From Acidimicrobiia bacterium (GTDB lineage Bacteria; Actinomycetota; Acidimicrobiia; Acidimicrobiales; Ilumatobacteraceae), in contig RHCK01000047.1 in the NCBI GenBank assembly GCA_010030605.1, positions 1 through 9,033 of the forward strand: a stretch of 9,033 bases of DNA. The letters are read 5' to 3'. The first letter of the stretch is position 1. Every line of letters begins with the position of its first letter. Shown here piece by piece: positions 1 through 6,009 of this stretch. A program made the position numbers and the translations under genes. Below the pieces are notes generated by a model. That model was not told the DNA's origin. It saw only the letters and a program-made list of their open reading frames with translations, and made no database searches.

Positions 1-177
1 GAGCGCTTGTGTGTCGAGGTTCCCTCGGCCGGCATCAACGAGTCGTTCCCCATGGAGCCGCAGAACCAGCACCGCTTCCTGAACGGCCTCGACGACATTG
101 GCATCACTCTCACGCACGCCGACGCCATCAGTTCGTTCGAATCGCGTCGGCCCGCCTGGTTGTCACGCTCGCGCTGA
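1..177 (+). CDS. leuD: 3-isopropylmalate dehydratase small subunit, C-terminal end (partial)
   Basis: This is the last 58 codons of a gene that enters from the left edge, read in frame 1 and ending in TGA at 175-177. The peptide carries the segment NGLDDIGITLTHADAISSFE followed by RRPAWL. It matches the conserved C-terminus of LeuD, where the family has a GLDDIGLTL core, then HxDAI and an acidic/basic tail. LeuD pairs with LeuC to isomerise 2-isopropylmalate to 3-isopropylmalate in leucine biosynthesis in the cytoplasm. The LeuC iron-sulfur subunit is not visible and would be expected upstream. The gene converges on the helicase gene, with 33 bases between stop codons that hold a hairpin. The family call is firm despite the short fragment. 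Homoaconitase-type small subunits are the only close alternative. Confidence 0.88.
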   Translation, partial: ERLCVEVPSAGINESFPMEPQNQHRFLNGLDDIGITLTHADAISSFESRRPAWLSRSR

Positions 178-183
178 ACACAA

Positions 184-202
184 CCCACGACAGGTTCGTG
201 GG
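184..202. terminator. Hairpin between convergent leuD and helicase genes, possible bidirectional terminator
   Basis: The 33-base gap between the two facing stop codons contains a perfect 7-bp stem, CCCACGA (184-190) and TCGTGGG (196-202), with a 5-base loop CAGGT. Its position between convergent genes fits a shared terminator. No T-run follows on either strand, so it is not a classic intrinsic terminator. T-poor hairpins are commonly proposed as terminators in GC-rich actinobacteria. Confidence 0.5.
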
Positions 203-210
203 ATCGGGAC

Positions 211-1497
211 TCAGTCGAGAAAGTCGGCGAGGTTCGCCAATTTGGGATTGTTGCTGAAGACTTCGATGGCTTTCGTGATGGGCATGCGCATGGTGCGCTG
301 AAGAATCGTCACCTGGGTGTGTTGGTTGTACTCCACCAACGTGACCGCCCAACCGTCGCGACCCGCGCGTGCGGTGCGTCCCGAGCGGTGCAAGTAGTCC
401 TTGTTGTCCTTGGCCGGTTCGTAATGAATGACGGCGGCGATGTCGTCGATGTCGATGCCGCGAGCCGCCACGTCGGTGGCCACCAGGACACTCAACGATC
501 CTTCGGCAAATCGTCGCAACGCCTTCTCGCGCGACGGCTGCGGGAGATCACCGTGAATGGCCGAGGCGTTGATGCCCAAGGCGATGAGGTTGTCGGTGAC
601 GCGATCGCACACGCGCTTGGTCTGACAGAACACCACGGTCTTTCCGGCACCGCGGGTGATGGCGGCGACCACTTTGTCTTTGTCCATGTGGTGCACCGCC
701 AACCACAGGTGGTGCATGGTGCCCACCGTGTCGGTGGCGGCATCGATGGCCACTTCCACCGGGTTCTTCATGAACTGGCGGATGAGATGGCCAACGTCGC
801 CGTCGAGCGTGGCCGAGAACAACATCGTCTGATTACGACCGGTGCATCGGCGCAACACCCATTCGACTTGCGGGGTGAAACCGTCGTCGGCCATGCGGTC
901 GGCTTCGTCGAGAACCACCACTTCGACAGCCGACAGGTCGATCTCGTCGGACTTCAAGAGGTCGATCAGTCGCAGCGGAGTGGCCACCACGATCTCGATG
1001 CCCTTGGCCATGGTCTCGACCTGTTGGTGTCGACTGGATCCGCCATAGACGGCGAGCACCCGGCGATCGGAGTGACGGGCCAGCGGTTCGAGAACCTCGG
1101 CCACCTGAACCGCCAACTCGCGAGTGGGAACAAGTACCAAACCGAGGGGCCGCATGGGCTCGGCTTTGGCCGAGATGCGCGACAACATCGGGACACCGAA
1201 CGCCAATGTCTTTCCCGAACCGGTCTTGGCACGGCCACACACGTCGTGGCCTTGCAAGGCCACTGGGATGGCTTCGATCTGAATGGCGAACGGGTTGGCG
1301 AAGCCGCAGGCGGCCAAGCCGGCATCGACTTCCGGTGGAACTCCGAGTCGCGCGAATCCGGTGGGAGTCTCGACGGGAGGAAGAGCGTTGATGGAGGTGA
1401 GTGGTTGCGCGGGGCCGGAAACTTCTTCTTGTCCGGCTGAGCGAGGAGGACGGCGTCGACCCCGTGGCGCACCCTTTCTGGGGGTGGGTTCAGTCAT
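211..1497 (-). CDS. DEAD-box ATP-dependent RNA helicase
   Basis: A 428-residue superfamily 2 RNA helicase that unwinds RNA duplexes using ATP, probably in RNA turnover or ribosome assembly. Motifs appear in order: Q-motif region around 50-75 (Q73), Walker A AKTGSGKT (90-97), Ia PTRELA (124-129), Ib-like TPLR (173-176), DEAD (197-200), SAT (228-230), IV around VFCQTKR (289-295), V TDVAARGID (341-349) and VI HRSGRTARAG (370-379). The N-terminal 40 residues are Arg/Pro/Lys-rich and probably disordered and RNA-binding. Little follows the second RecA domain, so this is a minimal RhlE/DeaD-like protein without a DbpA or CsdA RNA-binding domain. The ATG at 1497 was chosen over an in-frame GTG/ATG further upstream because the longer version adds unconserved sequence and invades the divergent promoter. 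Motif Ib has Leu where Gly is usual. The gene is divergent from the acyl-CoA synthetase. The family is certain; the subfamily is not. Confidence 0.93.
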   Translation of the reverse strand: MTEPTPRKGAPRGRRRPPRSAGQEEVSGPAQPLTSINALPPVETPTGFARLGVPPEVDAGLAACGFANPFAIQIEAIPVALQGHDVCGRAKTGSGKTLAFGVPMLSRISAKAEPMRPLGLVLVPTRELAVQVAEVLEPLARHSDRRVLAVYGGSSRHQQVETMAKGIEIVVATPLRLIDLLKSDEIDLSAVEVVVLDEADRMADDGFTPQVEWVLRRCTGRNQTMLFSATLDGDVGHLIRQFMKNPVEVAIDAATDTVGTMHHLWLAVHHMDKDKVVAAITRGAGKTVVFCQTKRVCDRVTDNLIALGINASAIHGDLPQPSREKALRRFAEGSLSVLVATDVAARGIDIDDIAAVIHYEPAKDNKDYLHRSGRTARAGRDGWAVTLVEYNQHTQVTILQRTMRMPITKAIEVFSNNPKLANLADFLD

Positions 1498-1507
1498 GTC
1501 GAGGTTC

Positions 1508-1513
1508 AGGGTA
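1508..1513 (-). promoter_or_regulatory. Candidate -10 box for the helicase gene
   Basis: On the minus strand a TACCCT hexamer lies 10 bases before the ATG at 1497, and no clear Shine-Dalgarno sequence lies between them. This would give a leader of only a few bases. No convincing -35 box is seen. The 83-base region 1498-1580 must hold the promoters of both divergent genes. Confidence 0.3.
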
Positions 1514-1567
1514 CCCCGTGTCGTCGGCATCGGTGCGCCCGTTGGCGATCGATGTGTCCCCAAGTCG

Positions 1568-1573
1568 TACTGT
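1568..1573 (+). promoter_or_regulatory. Candidate -10 box for the acyl-CoA synthetase, leaderless arrangement
   Basis: TACTGT ends 7 bases before the ATG at 1581, which places the transcription start at or next to the start codon. The intervening bases TTCCTCC are not a ribosome binding site. A weak TTGGCG (1542-1547) lies upstream with a long 20-base spacing, so the -35 is unconvincing. The box also supports the ATG at 1581 over longer alternatives. Confidence 0.4.
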
Positions 1574-1580
1574 TTCCTCC

Positions 1581-3140
1581 ATGCGCGTGCCGTTGACGAT
1601 CATCGATCACATCCGTCGAGCCGAACTTCTCTACCCTGATCGCATCGCGGTGGTGGACGAGCCCGATCAACCCGCCGAGTCGTGGGGCACTCTCACCTAC
1701 CGTCAGATGGCCGAACGGGCCCGCGCCCAAGCGGCCGGTCTCGACGAACTCGGAATCGGGGTCGGCGAGCGAGTGGCCATGGTGTCGCACAACTCGGCGC
1801 GTCTCCTCACCAGTTTCTTCGGTGTCTCCGGATCGGGACGCATTCTGGTGCCGGTCAACTTCCGCTTGGTTGCCGAAGAAGTGAAATACATCGTCCAGCA
1901 CAGCGGTGCACGAGTGTTGCTCGTCGATCCGGAACTGGAAGAAGCCATGAGCACAGTCGAATGCGAGCACAAGTTCGTCATCGGCAATCGCACCGATGAT
2001 GCCTTGATGCGACACGGAGTGCAGCCGAAAGCATGGACTCCCGACGAAGACGCCACCGCCACCATCAACTACACCAGCGGAACGACCGCTCGACCCAAGG
2101 GCGTGCAACTGACTCACCGCAACTTGTGGTTGAACTCGGCCACGTTCGGCTGGCAAATGGGAGTCAACGATCGCGACGTGTACCTGCACACGCTCCCGCA
2201 ATTCCATTGCAACGGTTGGGGAATGGTGTACGCCGTCACCGGCATGGGCGGAACACACGTGGTGTTGCGCAAGGTCGACGGAGCCGAGATTCTGCGTCGT
2301 ATCGAGCAACACGGAGTGACGATGTTGTGCGGCGCGCCCGCGGTGGTGAATGCCATACTCGACGCCGCCGCGAACTGGAATGGTCCGATTCCGGGCCGCG
2401 ACCGCGTGCGCATGGTGGTGGCCGGTGCTCCCCCGCCGACGCGAACCATCGAACGTATGGAGACCGAGCTCGGCTGGGAGTTCGTTCAGTTGTACGGGCT
2501 CACCGAGACATCTCCCTTCCTCACCATGAATCGCACTCGTCAAGAGTTCGACGCCCTCACACCCGCCGAACGGGCGCAGAAACTTTCCCGAGCCGGATCA
2601 CCCGCGCTCGGCGTCGAGCTGCGCATCTCACCGCAAGGCGAGGTGCTCGCTCGCGGCAACGTGATCATGCAGGGTTACTGGGACCAACCGGAAGCGACCT
2701 CGGATGCCATTCATGCGGCGAGCGACGACCCGAACGGTGTCGAATGGTTCCACACCGGTGATGGTGGCATCCTCGACGATGACCACTACATCACCATCAG
2801 CGATCGCAAGAAGGACGTCATCATTTCCGGCGGTGAGAACGTGTCGTCCATCGAGGTGGAGGACGCCATCTTCAGCCACCCCGACGTGAACGAGGTCGCA
2901 GTCATCGGTGTACCCGACGAGAAGTGGGGCGAGTTGGTGTTGGCGTTGGTGGTGAAGGCCGCGGACTCGAAACTCACCGAGGTCGAACTGATCGCGTACT
3001 CGAAAACCAAATTGGCCGGCTACAAGTGTCCGAAGAAGGTCGAATTTCGCGATGCGTTGGCGCGTACCGCCACCGGCAAGCTGCAGAAGTTCAAACTGCG
3101 CGAGCCCTATTGGGCTGGTCACACCCGCCAGGTGAACTAA
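1581..3140 (+). CDS. AMP-forming acyl-CoA synthetase (fatty acid-CoA ligase family)
   Basis: A 519-residue member of the ANL adenylate-forming family, the usual length for fatty acyl-CoA ligases. It activates a carboxylic acid to the acyl-adenylate and then to the CoA thioester, feeding beta-oxidation or lipid synthesis. The AMP-binding P-loop YTSGTTARPKG is at 164-174. The substrate-pocket segment LPQFHCNGWG (205-214), A5 YGLTET (305-310), A7 HTGD (391-394) and the hinge region ISDRKKDVIISGGEN (406-420) follow. The C-terminal catalytic lysine is K500 in RTATGK. The FHCNGW segment is typical of the medium-chain/DmdB-like and FadD-like acyl-CoA ligases, but chain length cannot be read from sequence. 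An in-frame extension reaches upstream but overlaps the helicase gene and looks unconserved, so the ATG at 1581 was chosen. The TRIC-like gene follows after 37 bases and may be co-transcribed. Confidence 0.92.
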   Translation: MRVPLTIIDHIRRAELLYPDRIAVVDEPDQPAESWGTLTYRQMAERARAQAAGLDELGIGVGERVAMVSHNSARLLTSFFGVSGSGRILVPVNFRLVAEEVKYIVQHSGARVLLVDPELEEAMSTVECEHKFVIGNRTDDALMRHGVQPKAWTPDEDATATINYTSGTTARPKGVQLTHRNLWLNSATFGWQMGVNDRDVYLHTLPQFHCNGWGMVYAVTGMGGTHVVLRKVDGAEILRRIEQHGVTMLCGAPAVVNAILDAAANWNGPIPGRDRVRMVVAGAPPPTRTIERMETELGWEFVQLYGLTETSPFLTMNRTRQEFDALTPAERAQKLSRAGSPALGVELRISPQGEVLARGNVIMQGYWDQPEATSDAIHAASDDPNGVEWFHTGDGGILDDDHYITISDRKKDVIISGGENVSSIEVEDAIFSHPDVNEVAVIGVPDEKWGELVLALVVKAADSKLTEVELIAYSKTKLAGYKCPKKVEFRDALARTATGKLQKFKLREPYWAGHTRQVN

Positions 3141-3165
3141 CCACTGACGGCGACCAGCAGGCTCG

Positions 3166-3171
3166 TAAGGT
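3166..3171 (+). promoter_or_regulatory. TAAGGT box or AAGG ribosome binding site before the TRIC-like gene
   Basis: TAAGGT ends exactly 6 bases before the GTG at 3178. It fits a -10 box of a leaderless transcript, but the embedded AAGG (3167-3170) at 7 bases spacing also makes a good Shine-Dalgarno sequence. Sequence alone cannot separate the two. Either reading supports the GTG start. Confidence 0.4.
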
Positions 3172-3177
3172 TGACCC

Positions 3178-3837
3178 GTGCTCGCGGAGATCGACGTTCC
3201 GGACTTGGCCACCAACACCCCGTTGTGGTTGGGTCTGTTGGCTGTTTACGTGAATGCCGTGGTCGGTGCGTTGCGCGGGTACACCGATCGCAGTCGACAT
3301 TGGGACATCGTTGGCGTGAGCGTGTTCGCACTTCTGATGGGTCTCGGCGGCGGATTCATCCGCGATCTTCTCATTGGCAATCTTCCGGCCGAATCCTTGC
3401 GCGAACCGTGGTACGTCACCACGGTGATCGGAGGCATCGTGACGGTCGTTGTGGTGCGCAAGGTGATCACCCGCATCAGCCCGATCATCGACTTCGTCGA
3501 GGCCCTCGCTCTTGGTTTGTTCGCCACCATCGGCGTCGCTTATGCCCACGAGTCGGGGCTGCCGTTCATCAACACCGTTCTCATCGGCACGCTCTCGGCC
3601 GTCGGCGGAGGAATGCTGGTGTCGGTACTTCAAGGCCAAACGTCGCAGGTGCTGGTGTCCAGCACTCCTTTGGCGTTGCTCGCAGTGCTCGGTTCGATCG
3701 TCTACGCGTCGGTCGCCCAATGGCGTTCCGATATCGCCTCATTTGCAGGAGTGGCGGTGGTGGTGATCGCGCAATACGTGGTGGATCACTTCGACGTCAA
3801 GACGCGGCCGGCCGGTGGCCGTTCACGGTCGAGCTGA
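3178..3837 (+). CDS. TRIC-family / UPF0126 membrane protein (YadS/YicG-like)
   Basis: A 219-residue integral membrane protein with about seven hydrophobic segments built from two related halves. Each half carries the family glycine motif: GLGGGFIRDLLIGNLP (55-70) and AVGGGMLVSVLQGQ (141-154). The 'GGG-x-x-RD' signature defines the UPF0126 proteins, which are prokaryotic relatives of trimeric intracellular cation (TRIC) channels. Potassium or general cation conductance is known for some prokaryotic TRICs; YadS/YicG-type members have also been linked to small-molecule transport such as glycine. The substrate is therefore left open. The second half has lost the RD pair (VS instead). The start is GTG, backed by AAGG at 7 bases. 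The C-terminus is short and basic. Its stop lies two bases from that of the convergent nitroreductase gene. Confidence 0.85.
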   Translation: MLAEIDVPDLATNTPLWLGLLAVYVNAVVGALRGYTDRSRHWDIVGVSVFALLMGLGGGFIRDLLIGNLPAESLREPWYVTTVIGGIVTVVVVRKVITRISPIIDFVEALALGLFATIGVAYAHESGLPFINTVLIGTLSAVGGGMLVSVLQGQTSQVLVSSTPLALLAVLGSIVYASVAQWRSDIASFAGVAVVVIAQYVVDHFDVKTRPAGGRSRSS

Positions 3838-3839
3838 CG

Positions 3840-4493
3840 TCAGACGAACGTCGCCCACTGCGCGAGTGGCATGCGCTCGGAACGCAACGAGTTGATCGGA
3901 GCCGACTCGTCGGCGTAACCAATGGCCATTCCGCAAAACAGCATCTCGTTGTCGGGCGCACCAACGAATGCGGTGACCGACTTGTGTCGCACGGACCAGT
4001 ACTCCTGCGCGCAGGTCGACAAGCCGCGCTCCACCGCCAACAACATGAACGTCTGCAGGAACATTCCGAGGTCCGACCACTGGGGCGGGCCCATCTGACG
4101 ATCAATGAAACAGAAAAGCGCCGCCGGGGCGTCGAAGAAGTCGTTGTTGGCCGCGAACTGGCGACGCCGACCCTCCTTGTCCTCGCGGTCGATGCCGATG
4201 GTGGCGTACATCTGCTCGCCGATGGTGAAGCGGTTGGTGCGATACGGCTCGGTGAGACCCTGTGGGTAGATCTCGTATTCGGGTGCGTCCAAGGGTGGTT
4301 GAGTGGCGAGGAATTCCTTCATGCGCGGAATCGAATCTCCGTTGACCACGTAGATCCGCCACGGTTGCACGTTTCCGCCACTCGGTGCGCGCGAGGCATC
4401 CACGAGAAGTGATCTCATCGTTTCGTCGCTCACGGGGTCGGGGCGGAACTTTCGCACGGACATGCGCTTGTCGACGGCTTCGGAAACATTCAT
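3840..4493 (-). CDS. Nitroreductase family FMN-dependent oxidoreductase
   Basis: A 217-residue protein of the nitroreductase fold, normal length for the family. The start MNVSEAV is followed by an RMSVRKFRPDPV stretch (FMN phosphate-binding arginines), then SRAPSGGNVQPWRIYVV, the classic APS-x-x-x-QPW FMN-contacting segment. The second conserved region is WSDLGMFLQTFMLLAVERGL, followed by a C-terminal GMAIGYADESAPIN segment, also family-typical. Such enzymes reduce nitroaromatics, quinones or flavin-like substrates with NAD(P)H in the cytoplasm; the natural substrate is unknown. Two starts compete. The ATG at 4493 begins at the conserved N-terminus and has TAGGCT 7 bases upstream. The ATG at 4520 overlaps the stop of the upstream lipoprotein gene as ATGA and would add nine residues. 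I favour 4493 on family N-terminus, but co-transcription with the lipoprotein gene is likely in either case. Confidence 0.88.
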   Translation of the reverse strand: MNVSEAVDKRMSVRKFRPDPVSDETMRSLLVDASRAPSGGNVQPWRIYVVNGDSIPRMKEFLATQPPLDAPEYEIYPQGLTEPYRTNRFTIGEQMYATIGIDREDKEGRRRQFAANNDFFDAPAALFCFIDRQMGPPQWSDLGMFLQTFMLLAVERGLSTCAQEYWSVRHKSVTAFVGAPDNEMLFCGMAIGYADESAPINSLRSERMPLAQWATFV

Positions 4494-4500
4494 GACCATC

Positions 4501-4506
4501 AGCCTA
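4501..4506 (-). promoter_or_regulatory. Candidate -10 box for the nitroreductase gene
   Basis: TAGGCT on the minus strand ends 7 bases before the ATG at 4493, the spacing expected for a leaderless transcript. It would be an internal promoter just after the upstream lipoprotein gene. No -35 box is recognisable, and AGG within it is only a weak ribosome binding site. Confidence 0.3.
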
Positions 4507-4516
4507 GTTACGTCGC

Positions 4517-5599
4517 TCATGGGGCGGCCGTGGGCCGCGAAATGAGGAGTCCGTCGGCGCCTCGCGCGACGAGTTCCGCATAGAACTCGGTGGTCTCCTG
4601 CGTGGTGTCGTTCATCCACACCCAGACCTCGTAGCCCTCGTTGTGAGCTCGCTCGAAGGTTTCCGCGGTCAGGACTTCGATTCCTTCGTAGACGGGCGGA
4701 GCCTGAAAGACCACATCGCGCGGATCCAAGGGGGCGCCGGCCAAATACCAGTTGACCAAACTCGTCTGTCCGGGGCTGGTCGCCACATCGGCAATCAACG
4801 AACGGAACTCAGAGAGCACGCTGTCATCGAACGACACCACGACGATCGAATCCGCGCGGTCGAGATCCTCGATCAATCGAGCGAGTTCAGCGGCGGCCGC
4901 ATACGCCCGATCCAACTGCACTTCACCGGTCTCGGTCTCGGGAATCTTGATCTCGACGTCGAGAACGTGATCAGGGAAGGCCCGGGCCACCTGTTCGAAG
5001 GTGGGCATGGCGAAGTCATCGGCCGTGTAGCCCTCGGGGGCGGGACGCTCACCGGTGCGGACACCACGAAAAACGTACGCATCCTCGGGAAGGGATTTGT
5101 CACTCCACACGCCCCCCGAAAACCAATAGGCATTGTCCATGGCCTGAAGTTCGGCCGCCGTATACGAGCCCACCAATCCGGTGTTGTTCGTCAATCGATC
5201 GACGGTGTTGTCGTGTTGCACCATCAACACGCCATCGCTGCTGAGCATCACATCCATTTCCAGTACATCGACGCCGGCCAAGGCCGCCTCCGTGAATGCG
5301 TACATGGTGGAATGCGGCCAGTCGAAATCTCCTCCCGCATGTGCGATGACGATCGGGCGATCGAGAGCCAACAGGTCCGACACCGTGCTCGCTTCCGGTG
5401 CCACCACGCGGTCGATCGCCATCGCGGGTGCTTCGGTCGCCGGCACCTCGGTCGACACCACCTCCGTCGTGGCGGGTTCGGTGGCCGGGGCTTCGGTCGA
5501 GGGATTGGTCGATTTCTCGTCGCCGCACGCGACCATCATCGACAACGACGAAATCATGAGAAGAACAGCGACGTAAGGGCGGGTTCGGGATCGGTTCAC
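4517..5599 (-). CDS. Glycerophosphodiester phosphodiesterase-family lipoprotein
   Basis: A 360-residue predicted lipoprotein. A basic N-terminus (NRSRTR) and hydrophobic stretch lead to a lipobox-like MVAC, with C25 as the lipidated cysteine. A Thr/Glu/Ala/Pro-rich linker with imperfect TEAPAT-type repeats follows (about 29-60), then a GDPD-like TIM barrel from about 82 to the end. Visible family motifs are IAHAGG (85-90), the metal ligands E114 and D116 in LEMDV, QHDNTVDR (128-135) with H129, DVEIK (214-218) with E216, and a late VWMND (327-331). Canonical enzymes have HR and PENT/PEHT where this one has HA (88) and PHST (95-98). The family hydrolyses glycerophosphodiesters to glycerol-3-phosphate and an alcohol outside the cytoplasm; activity here is uncertain. 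The GTG start has AGGA 7 bases upstream. A TTG at 5632 is possible but spoils the signal peptide. The stop overlaps a possible nitroreductase start. Confidence 0.85.
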   Translation of the reverse strand: MNRSRTRPYVAVLLMISSLSMMVACGDEKSTNPSTEAPATEPATTEVVSTEVPATEAPAMAIDRVVAPEASTVSDLLALDRPIVIAHAGGDFDWPHSTMYAFTEAALAGVDVLEMDVMLSSDGVLMVQHDNTVDRLTNNTGLVGSYTAAELQAMDNAYWFSGGVWSDKSLPEDAYVFRGVRTGERPAPEGYTADDFAMPTFEQVARAFPDHVLDVEIKIPETETGEVQLDRAYAAAAELARLIEDLDRADSIVVVSFDDSVLSEFRSLIADVATSPGQTSLVNWYLAGAPLDPRDVVFQAPPVYEGIEVLTAETFERAHNEGYEVWVWMNDTTQETTEFYAELVARGADGLLISRPTAAP

Positions 5600-5606
5600 G
5601 AAACCA

Positions 5607-5610
5607 TCCT
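5607..5610 (-). promoter_or_regulatory. Ribosome binding site deciding the GDPD-like lipoprotein start
   Basis: AGGA on the minus strand lies 7 bases before the GTG at 5599. It favours this start over the in-frame TTG at 5632 and places a basic N-terminus directly before the hydrophobic signal segment. Confidence 0.6.
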
Positions 5611-5662
5611 GACAGCAGCGAAGGGTCCGCAACCGGTTTTGCCTCTTCCAAAGGTTGCTATT

Positions 5663-5691
5663 GATTACCTGTTTCTGATTACATGGTTTCT
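5663..5691 (+). repeat. Tandem direct repeat over the regulator start, candidate operator
   Basis: Two adjacent copies read GATTACCTGTTTCT (5663-5676) and GATTACATGGTTTCT (5677-5691). They differ by one substitution and one inserted base. The repeat lies in the most AT-rich part of the window and covers the first candidate start codon (5683) of the winged-helix gene. A repeat at this spot could be the binding site of that regulator or contain its -10 region (TTACCT or TTACAT). Operator function is an inference. Confidence 0.5.
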
Positions 5692-6009
5692 ATGGCATAT
5701 AAAACGCCCACCGTCGAGGAATCATCCTGGACATTCCTCACCAACCATTCGCACGTTCTCATCTGCATCGCCAAGCAACCGGACATTCGCCTCAGCGAGG
5801 TGGCGGATTTGGTGGGCATCGGCGAGCGCTCGGTCCATCGCATCGTCCACGACTTGGAGTCGGCGGGCTATTTGCAGGTGATCAAAGAGGGTCGGCGCAA
5901 CGTCTATCGAATCGACCTTGACCAACCGTTACGTCATCCTCTGGAGGCTGACCACCACGTGCGGGCCGTCATCACGCCCCTCGTGAAGAAGATCAAGGTG
6001 TCCAAATGA
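5683..6009 (+). CDS. Small winged-helix transcriptional regulator (ArsR/MarR-like), first gene of the sbtAB operon
   Basis: A 108-residue protein, nearly all DNA-binding domain. The WTFLTNHSHVLICIA segment (16-30) looks like the first helices. The helix-turn-helix spans about 36-62, with RLSEVADLVGIGERSVHRIV followed by HDLESAGYL, and a basic beta-wing lies at 63-78 (KEGRRNVYRID). The tail RHPLEADHHVRAVITPLV may form a dimerising helix. No metal-binding cysteine pair is present, so it is not a classic metal-sensing ArsR. Its stop overlaps the sbtA start (ATGA), so it is translated with the transporter and probably controls the operon or senses a signal for it. Starts at 5683 and 5692 are both possible; no ribosome binding site is seen, and the tandem repeat overlaps both. 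It is divergent from the GDPD-like gene, which it might also control. The effector is unknown. Confidence 0.82.
   Translation: MVSMAYKTPTVEESSWTFLTNHSHVLICIAKQPDIRLSEVADLVGIGERSVHRIVHDLESAGYLQVIKEGRRNVYRIDLDQPLRHPLEADHHVRAVITPLVKKIKVSK

Noticed and set aside
319..1440. Long + strand open frame (373 codons) opposite the helicase gene
   Set aside because: It is antisense to a gene with every helicase motif. Its translation is His/Gly/Arg-rich without recognisable domains, as expected from GC-rich codon bias on the opposite strand.
1401..1580. N-terminal extension of the acyl-CoA synthetase upstream of 1581
   Set aside because: The extra 60 codons overlap the 5' end of the helicase gene and resemble no ligase N-terminus. 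The conserved protein starts just after the ATG at 1581.
1506..2543. 345-codon minus-strand frame opposite the acyl-CoA synthetase
   Set aside because: It is antisense to a gene with all ANL motifs, has no domain signal, and would occupy the divergent promoter region.
3834..3843. TGACGTCA read as a transcription factor site
   Set aside because: The match arises from two facing TGA stop codons, and the motif's known role is eukaryotic. Its place at gene ends argues against an operator.
3171..4412. 413-codon + strand open frame across the TRIC-like and nitroreductase genes
   Set aside because: It runs out of frame through one supported gene and antisense to another. Its Arg/His-rich composition is typical of a shadow frame.
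5439..5512. Repetitive-looking DNA in the GDPD-like gene considered as a minisatellite or CRISPR-like array
   Set aside because: It encodes an imperfect Thr/Glu/Ala/Pro linker after the lipobox. The DNA repeats are irregular, with no spacers or fixed period.
4643..5881. Long + strand open frame (412 codons) through the GDPD-like gene and into the regulator
   Set aside because: It covers a real gene antisense and another out of frame, crosses a promoter region, and gives a compositionally biased peptide without family features.
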